Under the pieces are notes generated by a model, which was not told where the DNA came from, ran no database searches, and saw nothing but the letters and a program-made list of their open reading frames with translations. DNA of 64,000 nt. Origin: Chitinophaga oryziterrae (GTDB lineage: Bacteria > Bacteroidota > Bacteroidia > Chitinophagales > Chitinophagaceae). The DNA is taken from positions 868,001-932,000 of the forward strand of contig NZ_WRXO01000002.1 in NCBI RefSeq assembly GCF_009758125.1, written 5' to 3'. Shown here piece after piece: positions 52,701 to 60,891 of the stretch. The translations under genes were made by a program, and so were the position numbers. The first letter of the stretch is position 1. Each line of letters opens with the position of its first letter.

Positions 52701-55672
52701 ATACGGATATGGATGCGAACGGACCTGGTGGATACAATTTTGATCTGCAACAATTCTATGTGGGTTCATGGCAGGGTACTATGGATAAGGAAACGAGTAT
52801 CCGCCTGGGAAGAACTGATACAGATTCTGTATGGCAGGTGAATGATAGCAGTACAGTGGATATTACAGCGAATATCATCGCAGATACTTCATTGAAATAT
52901 ATCGACAGATTTACCGGTCTGAAAGGAAATCTTCCTGATAAACCTACTCTGCCGGCTATGCCAGACAGTTCCAACAGAGGCACCCGCTTCTGGGTGGGTT
53001 ACGGTCATCACCAGTTCTTTGGTACTGATAACAGTCAGAGTATGGTGTTGTACCTGAGTGCCGATCAGCTGTCGCACGTAACAGTAAAAGTAAACGGTAC
53101 CTCATGGAAGAAAGAATACACGGTAGCTGCCAGAAATGTACTGGTGACGGATCTTATACCGAAGAATGGTTTAAGTGATGCGCGTCTGCTGGTGGAAGGT
53201 CTTTCCGATAAAGGTATCAGTATAGAAAGTGATGCACCGATAGTAGCTTATGCACATATTTATGGAAGTGCATCTTCCGGTGCAACCATGTTATTACCGG
53301 TTGGGACTTATGGATATGAGTACTATGCACTGATGTCCCGCCAGAGCTATGGCAGTAATGACAATACTTACTCATGGTTCTATGTAGTAGCGGACAATGA
53401 TAATACAATGGTAGAGATCACTCCTTCAACGCCAACGTTGAATGGCCGTCCTGCGGGAGTACCGTTTACGATTACACTGAACAAGGGAGAAGTTTACCAG
53501 GTACTGGGTGCTATCAAGTCAAGTGCAGAAGGATATGACCTGTCTGGTAGTAAGATCCGTTCGATCTCTAATGCAAATGGTAAGTGTTATCCTGTAGGTG
53601 TATTTTCCGGTAACAGCCGTACTTCATTAAGTTGTGATGGTATGTCTGGTACCTCCGGTGATAACAATATCCAGCAGAACTTCCCTTCACAGGCATGGGG
53701 TCAGCATTATCTTACCGCACCTACTTCCAACAGTGAAGATGCTACACTGTTAGCCACAAACATTTATCGTGTAATGGTGAAGGATACTTCAACTGCAGTA
53801 TTCCTGAATGGAAGAAGAATGAGAGGTCTGATAAATGCCCGTTACTATCAATATGAGAGTGGGACAGCGGATTATGTGGAAGCTGATAAACCTGTTACCG
53901 TGGCACAGTACCTGTCTTCTGAGGGGGCTTGTCCTAATACAGACGGAGACGGAGATCCGGAGATATTCTATCTCAGTCCGATTGAACAGGGTATTAACAG
54001 TGTGGGATTATATCGTAACAACGTAGAGTCCATCAATGTAAATTACCTGACATTGATCACGCCAACATCAGCATTGCCTTCTCTGATGATTGATGGTTCC
54101 AATACATACGATTATTCATATGCTCATCCAAACAAGAGTGGTTATACAGTAGTGGTAAAACGTTGGTTGGCCGCCAAGGCACAATGTATCGTAACCAGTG
54201 ATTCAGCCTTTACCGCTATCACTTACGGATTAGGTAGTGTAGAAAGTTATGGTTACAACGCCGGTACGCTGGTAAGGGACCTGAACATGAAAACGACCTT
54301 CAGTAATACTTACGATTCAAGTGGTACTCCAAGCAAGTATACATGTGCTAAGACACCATTCCGCTTTACTGCTATGCTGCCTATCAAACCTACTTTACTC
54401 AAATGGGAGTTAAGCCAGGTAAATAACCTGATACCAGGAGCAGATGTTACACAGACTAACCCTGTACCAGTGGATTCGCTGGAAGCAAACGGAAAGAAAT
54501 ACTACAAATACAATCTCATCAGTGATTACATGTTCACTACTCCGGGTACTTACTACATACCATTGCAGATGAGTCATCCGGATATAGAAAGCTGTAATAA
54601 TACTTCTGAAGTGATACTGGAAATAAAAGTGATCAGCGCACCTCTGGTAGACTTCAGTATAGATTACTCCGGTTGTATCAGTGATGAAGCCATACTGGAT
54701 GGCCAGGTTGTTACAGAGAACAATGCCGCCATCAATATCTGGAAATGGAATTTTGCAGACGGTACCAATGCGTATACACCACATGTCACCAGGAAATATC
54801 CTGCCGCAGGTACCTATGTGGAAGAGCTGCATATTATTACCATTGCCGGTTGTATCGGTGATACTTCAAAACAAGTGGTAGTAAATGATCCGGGTAGTGC
54901 GAAAATGGTGAAGGATACCATCACGGTTTGTTATGGAGCGAGTGTCACCTTCAGCGTACAGAACCCTGATCCGGCACTGACATACAACTGGTATAATGCC
55001 GCTGTCAATGGTGCACTGCTGGGGACCGGTACAAGTTTCACTGTACCATCTGTTGTCAGCAAAGCCATCTATTATGTAGAAACTGTAATGGGAGGTTGCC
55101 CTGGTAGCAAACGTACGCCGGCTACAGTGCTGGTACTACCAGTGATTGTTAGTCCTGTGGTGACAGTTGATTCAGTCGGCGTGAACGCTGTCCGTTTCAA
55201 ATGGGATGCTGTTAACGGTGCAACAGGTTATGAAGTATCTACAGATAATGGTGTTACCTGGACAACGCCTTCTTCCGGACCTCTCGGACTGGAACATATA
55301 GTTACCGGATTAAGACCAGTACAAACTGTTACACTGATCGTTAAAGCGAAAGGTTGTAATGATAAAATATCTGATCCGGCATCTGCTGTAACCCTCACCG
55401 ATGGTATTTATATCCCTAATGCCTTCTCACCAAATGGCGACGGCTTGAATGATGTATTGCAGGTGTATGGTGCTATCATAAAAGAAGTACACTTTATGAT
55501 CTTCAACCAGTGGGGTGAGAAAGTATTCGAAACCAATAACCAGTCAGTAGGATGGGATGGCTATTACAAACGTAAAGCACAACCTTCCGGTGTATACATC
55601 TATGTATGTAAACTGAAACTGCTGGATGGTACTGAGGTAGACAGGAAAGGTTCCGTTAACCTGATTCGGTAA
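46718..55672 (+). CDS. Giant surface protein: three beta-helix modules, IgGFc-binding-like module, PKD, type-B T9SS signal (2,984 residues)
   Basis: After the signal peptide (cleavage at SYG/Q) comes a jelly-roll-like N-terminus, then three copies of an Ig plus right-handed parallel beta-helix unit. Helix parts lie at about 317-780, 882-1340 and 1449-1925. Each starts near NFxSFxxA...CGIxGPVxF and ends near P-D-M/I-G-A-Y-E. Residues about 2088-2540 are an IgGFc-binding-protein N-terminal-like module (FWVGYGHHQFF, APIVAYAHIYGSASSGATML, GEVYQVLGA). A PKD domain (about 2640-2730), Ig/FN3-like parts and a CHU_C type-B sorting domain (IPNAFSPNGDGLNDVLQVYG) follow. It is probably an adhesin with polysaccharide-binding helices; enzyme activity is not evident. 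Its export partners are downstream. Confidence 0.93.
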   Translation: MRTKPFSVLKTTLYLLFMLLSALRSYGQTDVTIGSGTGSNGGTTYPAPLQDYWEGNRAQYLYKASELIAKGIGPGFINAVKFNVTDVNGCGTIEQYTVKISATSTASLSDVTWEPSGTVIYGPVDYQPVAGLNSFPCTPAFFWNGVDNILIEVCSGDPNNPTGPIQYTSNAVVAWTEGLSFNGSSTYKNDNEGSLCSTIEPDNSGNMDTRPDIVFNWTPALACTGTPNAGTAVTSVSSVCLNENFTLSLTGVTVASGLKYQWQSSPNNTTWTNILNDTTAALTTTQLASTYYRCVVTCSASGATATSTAVQVTSPTLVSGTFTINKALPTGSGNFASFNDAYNYIKCGINGPVVFNVVAGSGPYNEQLNITPVPGASATNTVTFNGNADTLAYLSTNSNEREVIKLNGADYIRFVNLVINAKGSAGTEYGFAVQLINDADFNSFTNCTILSNTTSTSTNFAGIVISSSASSATSTGAPSCDNNIFTGNTIIGGYYGMTIVASSTASNANNLISNNKFRDFYNYGMYIQGAFNTNIQNNTFSRPARTSVSDFYGIYMTGLSTKVNMNANRFTDPFGGALTSTNTFYGIYLTSVDALSQLENVVSNNLMYNLSGNGSVYGIYNSSSDNVWYYHNTLSLDGATTASTYVTRGFYQTSSAAGINFIDNLITITRGGPGTKHAIYFASTSSVIVSNYNDLFISPTVTNAFTGYNGSNQATMANWRTAALQDANSIATNPIYADITTGNYAPTSAAVNDRGTPMGILADINNATRSTTTPDMGAYEFTPAVCTAPPVAGAAAVNITPVCADVPVSLNLNGNSMGLTQTYQWQYSTTATGTYTNLGLPINFPDTTIKATSTLYYRAAVTCGTSTTYSDPVLLTVNPALPGNTYTIDKNAPASALNFVSFNAAKAAMECGISGPVIFNVVAGRTTYEEQLSLDSIRGVSAINTITFLGNGNTIHFSSSNTDERAVIKLKHSDYITFDSLTIDARGTGSYGYGVQLINYADSNTFRRCNIITSTTSTSDAYAGIVMNASDNGADFTGSTRCTGNTFSNNTVTGGYYGVTVVGGDSDPIIGNRFTGNTVKDFYIYGFYLEYPYNTQVRGNLITRSTRTSVSTFDGIYVTGQSGLLNISENRITNPFGGIPTSTNAFYGIAFSYSDAPTGATNIVSNNVIYNVNGQGSSYGIYNGSSANAYYYHNTISIDNNNGSSTFNTLTGFYQSGTTSELKFINNIITVTAPALSAKYAMYLGSTGTEIVANNNDYYVKGGGAANTNYTGYFGANYATLADWKIATSQDAASISMDPVYADLPNGNLAPVIVPLDNTGVPVGITNDILGVTRSTTKPDIGAYEIDIHLCQTPLNPGTAVVTPTSGICLGKPITLDLTGNTPGGRLTYQWQSGFTTNGPWINITDTMYVSLFKTELGMNNYFRCRIVCSGTDTAYSTVAYVNMNAPLIKGVYTIDPAGSGSRNFTSFTAAVQAMECGIAGEVIFEAVPGTYTEQVRMHKVGGASDTSRITFRSQNGDPASVILTYPTTAALNYVLKLDSASYVTYKNLTITAAGTTSARVVELAGTAAYDSLLYNKINMPATTANNTNIVGVYANTFPGKNITIAGNTFTNGASGIWFSGPSNTLLAPSLVIDSNTVNGAYVNGIYALNTTSISVTRNTVNRTAPLAGTSYGIALSYGDSAYRVTQNKVNISTTTTTVYGIYMEYCDATLGMQGLVAANKIYATTGNTGSLYGLDLYYSSNNTTVNNVVGIATSGSSSYALYSYLNNNVNYYNNTFQSSATSSNNNVAGYLYHTGATYSNIRLRNNIFSHLGGGYALLVYSPDFINSDYNTLYTSGATLVRRSSTATNFATLADWRTASDLDISSIVYKPAFISNTNLAPDVNNPDVWAIHGRGVQVTGNDHDINNQYRPVTLAEGVPDMGAYEFLPAVEPSLLQPVPLAPAAGTTQRFMFGTDTVAKITWSPSAAVPTDIALKRYSGIRPPKLAAGREFMYFYTDMDANGPGGYNFDLQQFYVGSWQGTMDKETSIRLGRTDTDSVWQVNDSSTVDITANIIADTSLKYIDRFTGLKGNLPDKPTLPAMPDSSNRGTRFWVGYGHHQFFGTDNSQSMVLYLSADQLSHVTVKVNGTSWKKEYTVAARNVLVTDLIPKNGLSDARLLVEGLSDKGISIESDAPIVAYAHIYGSASSGATMLLPVGTYGYEYYALMSRQSYGSNDNTYSWFYVVADNDNTMVEITPSTPTLNGRPAGVPFTITLNKGEVYQVLGAIKSSAEGYDLSGSKIRSISNANGKCYPVGVFSGNSRTSLSCDGMSGTSGDNNIQQNFPSQAWGQHYLTAPTSNSEDATLLATNIYRVMVKDTSTAVFLNGRRMRGLINARYYQYESGTADYVEADKPVTVAQYLSSEGACPNTDGDGDPEIFYLSPIEQGINSVGLYRNNVESINVNYLTLITPTSALPSLMIDGSNTYDYSYAHPNKSGYTVVVKRWLAAKAQCIVTSDSAFTAITYGLGSVESYGYNAGTLVRDLNMKTTFSNTYDSSGTPSKYTCAKTPFRFTAMLPIKPTLLKWELSQVNNLIPGADVTQTNPVPVDSLEANGKKYYKYNLISDYMFTTPGTYYIPLQMSHPDIESCNNTSEVILEIKVISAPLVDFSIDYSGCISDEAILDGQVVTENNAAINIWKWNFADGTNAYTPHVTRKYPAAGTYVEELHIITIAGCIGDTSKQVVVNDPGSAKMVKDTITVCYGASVTFSVQNPDPALTYNWYNAAVNGALLGTGTSFTVPSVVSKAIYYVETVMGGCPGSKRTPATVLVLPVIVSPVVTVDSVGVNAVRFKWDAVNGATGYEVSTDNGVTWTTPSSGPLGLEHIVTGLRPVQTVTLIVKAKGCNDKISDPASAVTLTDGIYIPNAFSPNGDGLNDVLQVYGAIIKEVHFMIFNQWGEKVFETNNQSVGWDGYYKRKAQPSGVYIYVCKLKLLDGTEVDRKGSVNLIR

Positions 55673-55690
55673 GCTTAAAATTTGCAGATC

Positions 55691-58600
55691 ATGGAAAATC
55701 CTTTAAAAAATACATTTGCTTGCTTGTGCTCTCCGCCTTATGGCGGGGGCACTGGTAGCAAATCCCTCTTAATAACTTTATTATTACTGATAACCGGTAT
55801 TTCAACATTTGCACAGGACCTGTCTAACAAAGGGAAGGATTTCTGGGTAAGTTATGGTCACCATGAATTCATGGAGCCGGGGCAGAATAACAGTCAGGAA
55901 ATGATCCTTTATCTGAGTGCAGAACAAGCGGCTCAGGTAACGGTAACGATCGACGGAACTACATGGACCAGGAGTTACAGTATTCCTGCGAATACAGTAA
56001 TCCCAACAGAATTCATTCCTAAGGCAGGTGCTTTTGATGCACGCCTGTATTCTGTACCTCCTGCTTTTGGTGGTACAGGTGGTGAAGGTCTTTTTACAAG
56101 AAAAGGGATTCATATTACAAGTGATGTACCTATCGTAGCCTATGCACATATTTTTGGTAGTGCCTCTTCCGGCGCCACAACGCTGATGCCGGTAGAAACA
56201 TGGGGATATTATTATGTGTCACTGAACAGTGAGCAGAATTATGCAAGTGACTGCTTCTCCTGGATGTATGTAGTAGCTGATCACGATAATACACAGATAG
56301 AAATAACGCCTGCAAAATTGACCCGTAACTCGCGTCCGGCGGGAGTACCCTTTACAGTCACATTGAACAGGGGAGAGGTATACCAGCTGGTAGGTGCTTC
56401 CAGTGGCAGCGCAGGAAATGAGCTGACAGGAACGACTGTCCGCTCTATTGCCAATAGTGCAGATACCTGTTATCCTGTAGCGGTATTTTCCGGCAGCAGC
56501 CGTACTGCTATCGGTTGTGTGCCAGGGACGGGTGGTAGTGGTGATAATAATATGCAGCAGGTCTTTCCTTCACAGGCATGGGGTAAACGTTATTTAACAG
56601 CGCCTACTTCAAATGATGTTGCTGCCAATAATCTGATGACCAATATTTACAAAGTAGTGGTGAAAGATCCGACTACTATAGTAAAAAGGAATGGGGTACA
56701 ATTACCATTGAGCAGCCTGATAGGAAATTCCTATTATCGTTTTGTAAGTGGTACTGCTGATTATATTGAATCAGATAAACCTGTCCTGGTAGCACAGTTC
56801 ATGTCTTCCGAAGGGGCCTGTCCCAATACCAATGGCTTAGGAGACCCGGAAATGGTGTATCTGAGTCCTGTGGAACAGGCTATTAAAAGAATAGGTTTTT
56901 ATCGCAATACCAGGGAATCTATCAACGTGAACTATCTCACTATGATTATTCCTACAGGCGGGCTTCCCTCTCTTCGTATTGATGGGGTGGCGAATGCCTA
57001 TACTTACAGTTATCCGCATCCTAATCTTCCTGGTTATTCTGTGGCCGTGAAAAGATGGGTTGCTTCACAGGCACAGTGTATCGTGTATAGTGATTCCGCC
57101 TTTACAGCAGTGACTTATGGTCTGGGTAGTGTGGAAAGCTACGGTTACAATGCAGGTACGCTGATTAACAATCTGAATGCACTGGGTGCTATACATAATG
57201 AACAGGATACTTCTTCTACCAAGAATGCTTTTACATGTACAAAAACACCGGTAGAATTATCTGTGCTGCTGGCTTATCAGCCTACTAAAATGGTATGGGT
57301 GATCAACCCGCTGGGAACTGCTATTACTCCTAATGCAGATGTTACAGTGAATGCACCGGTAAGCACCGGACAGGAACTTGTGAAGGGCGTACCCTACTAT
57401 AAATACACATTGCCAGGTACCTATCAGTTTAGTAATACCGGAACTTATGATATCACGATTATAAACACGCATCCCAGTATTGAAAAATGTGACCATACAG
57501 AATCGGTGAAGATCACAGTGGCGGTGCAAACCAAACCACAGGCAAATTTTACATTTACACATACCGGTTGCGCATTGGATACGGTATATTTTACAGGTAA
57601 CCCAAGTGGTAACGGATATAATATTGATCGCTGGAAATGGAGCTTCCCCGGTGCTGTATTGGATAGCGGACAAAATGTAAAAAGGAAGTTTGCTGCGGGA
57701 TCGCAGAACATACAACTGAAAGTAATTTCCAAAGAAGGATGTGTCGCAGACACGATCATTCCTATTACAGTGTTTGCTCCTCCGGTTGCCGATTTTACTA
57801 CCTCAGTAAATTCATTGTGTGAGGGTGGCGAAGTAACAGTTACGGACCAGTCTACTTTTGCCGGTACTGCTCCGGTGAATGCCTGGTACTGGGATTATAA
57901 TAATGGTACTACATTGAATGCTGCTTCTGCTGCTGCACAAAAGACAAATTACAATAGCTATGGTACTTACAATGTAAAACACGTTGTAAAGGTGAGCAGC
58001 TTATGTGTCAGTGATACGGTAAGCAAAGCCGTAACAGTGTATGCCAATCCAAGATTAGGATTTACTTATCCCAATGATTGCCTGGCCGTAGATGGTATAG
58101 TACAGTTTAACAGTACAACAACAGTACCGGATGCACAGACATTAAGTACCTATGCATGGGACTTCGGGGATGCCGCGGCAACACCTGCGAACCCTAATAC
58201 TTCAACACTGGAAGATCCGCAACATACTTATACTTCATTCGGCACTTACAGTATTAAATATAAAGTGACAACAGATAAAAGCTGTTCAAAAGATACGACT
58301 GTATCCGCTACGTTTAAACTGAAACCAAGACTTACTTATACGGCATTATCTCCTGTATGTGTAAATGATAACAGTATCCTTACCGTTGCGAAGGCCAGTG
58401 TTACAAATGGCGTTACAGGTAACGGTATATACAAGGGACCAGGTACCAGTGCCGGCGGAACATTCAATCCTGCTGCTGCAGGTGTAGGTACACATACTTT
58501 GTGGTATGTATTTACATCAGGAACAGGATGTATAGATTCGGTATCTTCTACTATTACTGTAAATCCTAAACCTGCTGCCAGTTTCACAGCCACTGATAAT

Positions 58601-59845
58601 GTGTGCCTGGGGCAACAGGTAGCTATTGCGGACCAGTCAACTGTTTCCGCGGGTAGTATTACTTCCTGGAAATGGTTGCTGGGTGATGGTACAAATGAAG
58701 TACACACCGATAATTCAGCGTTTAATAAAACCTATACTGCATGGAATACCTACACTGTTAAACTGGTAGCGGTCAGTGATAAGAGTTGTGTAAGCGATAC
58801 CGCTACCAGAACAGTGTCCGTGCATCCATTGCCTGTGCCTGACTTCGCATTGCCCACCGCTATATGTATGCCGGAAGGGAAAGCTGTTTTCACCAATGCA
58901 AGTACTGTTCCGGATCATTCAACATTATCTTATGTATGGGATTTCGGAGATAACACGGCTACAGGTATCATTGCTTCTCCTACTCATATCTATAAGAGTA
59001 CGGGTCCGTTTACAGTTAAACTGACAACCACTTCACAGTATGGTTGTGCAGGCAGTAAATCGCAGGTGCTGGATGCATTCTTTACTCAGCCGGTAGCTGG
59101 CTTCACGGTATACCCTGATACTTTATGCGAAGGCACTGATAATACGTTCACTGACCAGAGTACAGATGCTGATAATAATATCAAAACATGGGCATGGCAG
59201 TTCGGTGATGGCTCCGTAGCTACCGATCCAAACCCTGTGAAAAGATATAGCGTTCCCGGTAACTATGATGTACAGCTGACAGTGACCAACGGTGCAGGAT
59301 GTATATCCGATCCGTTTACAGGAAAAGTGATCGTGTACTTACAGCCGGTGATAGATGCAGGACCTTCCTTCATCGTTCCGCAAGGCACACAGGTACTGTT
59401 CAACCCAACGGCCAACGATTCTACAGTACTTACTTTCCAGTGGTCACCTCCGGATGGGCTTTCCAATGCCGGTATATTAAGACCGGTACTGTCAGCGATG
59501 GAAGACCAGGTGTATGTACTTACAGCTACCGGTCTGGGACACTGTACGGCAAGCGATGAACTCTCTGTAAAAGTATTCAAACCGGTAAAAGTGCCGAATG
59601 TGTTTTCTCCTAATGGCGATGGAATCAACGACCGCTGGGAGATCCCTAACCTGGCAGATTATCCCGGTTGTACAGTAGAGATCTTCAACCGTTACGGACA
59701 AAGAGTATTCGGTTCTACAGGGTATGCTACTCCATGGGACGGTACCTCTAACGGCAAGATGCTGCCATTGGCTACTTACTATTATATCATCAAGCTGAAG
59801 AATGGATTTCCTCCATTATCAGGCGCAGTTACCATACTACAATAA
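55691..59845 (+). CDS. IgGFc-binding-like/PKD surface protein with type-B T9SS signal
   Basis: 1,384 residues from ATG 55691 (a TTG 9 bp upstream is less likely). A signal peptide ending ISTFA/Q is followed at about 48-490 by an IgGFc-binding-like module (DFWVSYGHHEFM, PIVAYAHIFGSASSGATTL, GEVYQLVGASSGSAGNELTG) closely matching that of the preceding giant protein. At least six PKD-type domains follow, with WKWSF, YAWDFGD, WKWLLGDG, YVWDFGD and WAWQFGDG motifs. A CHU_C type-B sorting domain (VPNVFSPNGDGINDRWEIPN) ends it. Eighteen bases separate it from the upstream gene. It is likely an adhesin or filament subunit. Confidence 0.93.
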   Translation: MENPLKNTFACLCSPPYGGGTGSKSLLITLLLLITGISTFAQDLSNKGKDFWVSYGHHEFMEPGQNNSQEMILYLSAEQAAQVTVTIDGTTWTRSYSIPANTVIPTEFIPKAGAFDARLYSVPPAFGGTGGEGLFTRKGIHITSDVPIVAYAHIFGSASSGATTLMPVETWGYYYVSLNSEQNYASDCFSWMYVVADHDNTQIEITPAKLTRNSRPAGVPFTVTLNRGEVYQLVGASSGSAGNELTGTTVRSIANSADTCYPVAVFSGSSRTAIGCVPGTGGSGDNNMQQVFPSQAWGKRYLTAPTSNDVAANNLMTNIYKVVVKDPTTIVKRNGVQLPLSSLIGNSYYRFVSGTADYIESDKPVLVAQFMSSEGACPNTNGLGDPEMVYLSPVEQAIKRIGFYRNTRESINVNYLTMIIPTGGLPSLRIDGVANAYTYSYPHPNLPGYSVAVKRWVASQAQCIVYSDSAFTAVTYGLGSVESYGYNAGTLINNLNALGAIHNEQDTSSTKNAFTCTKTPVELSVLLAYQPTKMVWVINPLGTAITPNADVTVNAPVSTGQELVKGVPYYKYTLPGTYQFSNTGTYDITIINTHPSIEKCDHTESVKITVAVQTKPQANFTFTHTGCALDTVYFTGNPSGNGYNIDRWKWSFPGAVLDSGQNVKRKFAAGSQNIQLKVISKEGCVADTIIPITVFAPPVADFTTSVNSLCEGGEVTVTDQSTFAGTAPVNAWYWDYNNGTTLNAASAAAQKTNYNSYGTYNVKHVVKVSSLCVSDTVSKAVTVYANPRLGFTYPNDCLAVDGIVQFNSTTTVPDAQTLSTYAWDFGDAAATPANPNTSTLEDPQHTYTSFGTYSIKYKVTTDKSCSKDTTVSATFKLKPRLTYTALSPVCVNDNSILTVAKASVTNGVTGNGIYKGPGTSAGGTFNPAAAGVGTHTLWYVFTSGTGCIDSVSSTITVNPKPAASFTATDNVCLGQQVAIADQSTVSAGSITSWKWLLGDGTNEVHTDNSAFNKTYTAWNTYTVKLVAVSDKSCVSDTATRTVSVHPLPVPDFALPTAICMPEGKAVFTNASTVPDHSTLSYVWDFGDNTATGIIASPTHIYKSTGPFTVKLTTTSQYGCAGSKSQVLDAFFTQPVAGFTVYPDTLCEGTDNTFTDQSTDADNNIKTWAWQFGDGSVATDPNPVKRYSVPGNYDVQLTVTNGAGCISDPFTGKVIVYLQPVIDAGPSFIVPQGTQVLFNPTANDSTVLTFQWSPPDGLSNAGILRPVLSAMEDQVYVLTATGLGHCTASDELSVKVFKPVKVPNVFSPNGDGINDRWEIPNLADYPGCTVEIFNRYGQRVFGSTGYATPWDGTSNGKMLPLATYYYIIKLKNGFPPLSGAVTILQ

Positions 59846-59866
59846 TCCATGTAAATATTTACCGCA

Positions 59867-60874
59867 ATGAGAACTACCATCATTATCATCCTGCTCTGGC
59901 CACTGTTGCTTACCACAGGTAATACAGCAAACGCACAGGCCGACCCGCACTTCTCCCAGTATTACGTGTACCCCTCCTGGTTAAATCCGGCCCTTACCGG
60001 TGCGTTCGACGGCAATTACCGCCTGGCGGCTATTTACCGTACCCAATGGGGAAATATCAGCAGCCCCTTTTCAACCTATGGTGTTGCTGCCGATTTCACT
60101 ACCAACAAGCAATTCAACTTCGGTGTCAGCGCATTGAACCAGAGTGCCGGAGATGGTGGATATAACTATACTACCGCTTATGGTAGCGCTTCATATACAG
60201 GTGTACGCTTTGGTGCCAATGAAACACACCGGTTGGTATTCGGTTTACAGTTTGGATTGATTCAACGCCGGTTCGATGCTTCCAAACTCACCTTTGGTGA
60301 CCAGTGGAATCCTGTTACCGGTTATAATCCGGGTACACCAAGCGCAGATGGCTTCAGCAGAACTTCTGCTTCTTCATTTGATGCCGGTGCAGGTGTATTG
60401 TATTATGATGCAGAACCGGGAAAGAAATATAATGTCTTCGGTGGTTTTGCGGTATCGCATCTTACCCGTCCTACTGACCAGTTCAGCGCTAACGGAGATG
60501 CCCGTTTCCCTATGCGTTTTACAGGACATGCCGGTGTTAAGATCGCATTGAATGAGGTTTTCAGTGTAACACCTAACCTGTTGTATATGCGCCAGGGAAA
60601 CGCAGAAGAAAAGATGCTGGGTGCATATGGACAAATGTATGTTACACCTACTACTGATTTCTTACTGGGCCTTAACTACAGGATCAAGGATGCTATCACT
60701 ACCCATGCGGGGTTTACCTATAGGAACTTTACACTGGGTGCCAGCTACGATATAAATACTTCACAACTGAGTAAAATGGTCAGAGGCTCTAACAGTTTTG
60801 AGATCTCTCTCATTTACATCGGAAAGAAAATATTTAAAACGCCGGAAGTAGAATTTGTTTGCCCAAGACTGTAA
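59867..60874 (+). CDS. PorP/SprF-family T9SS outer-membrane protein
   Basis: 335 residues with a signal peptide (MRTTIIIILLWPLLL, NANA/Q). The hallmark DPHFSQYYVYPSWLNPALTGAFDGNYR is followed by alternating barrel strands and ends with GASYDINTSQLSKM and FEISLIYIGKK. It starts 21 bp after the type-B-sorted protein, so it is likely its export or anchoring partner. The sequence differs clearly from the PorP/SprF proteins at 21886 and 62681, arguing for separate cargo. Confidence 0.93.
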   Translation: MRTTIIIILLWPLLLTTGNTANAQADPHFSQYYVYPSWLNPALTGAFDGNYRLAAIYRTQWGNISSPFSTYGVAADFTTNKQFNFGVSALNQSAGDGGYNYTTAYGSASYTGVRFGANETHRLVFGLQFGLIQRRFDASKLTFGDQWNPVTGYNPGTPSADGFSRTSASSFDAGAGVLYYDAEPGKKYNVFGGFAVSHLTRPTDQFSANGDARFPMRFTGHAGVKIALNEVFSVTPNLLYMRQGNAEEKMLGAYGQMYVTPTTDFLLGLNYRIKDAITTHAGFTYRNFTLGASYDINTSQLSKMVRGSNSFEISLIYIGKKIFKTPEVEFVCPRL

Positions 60875-60891
60875 AAACATCAACCAATCAA

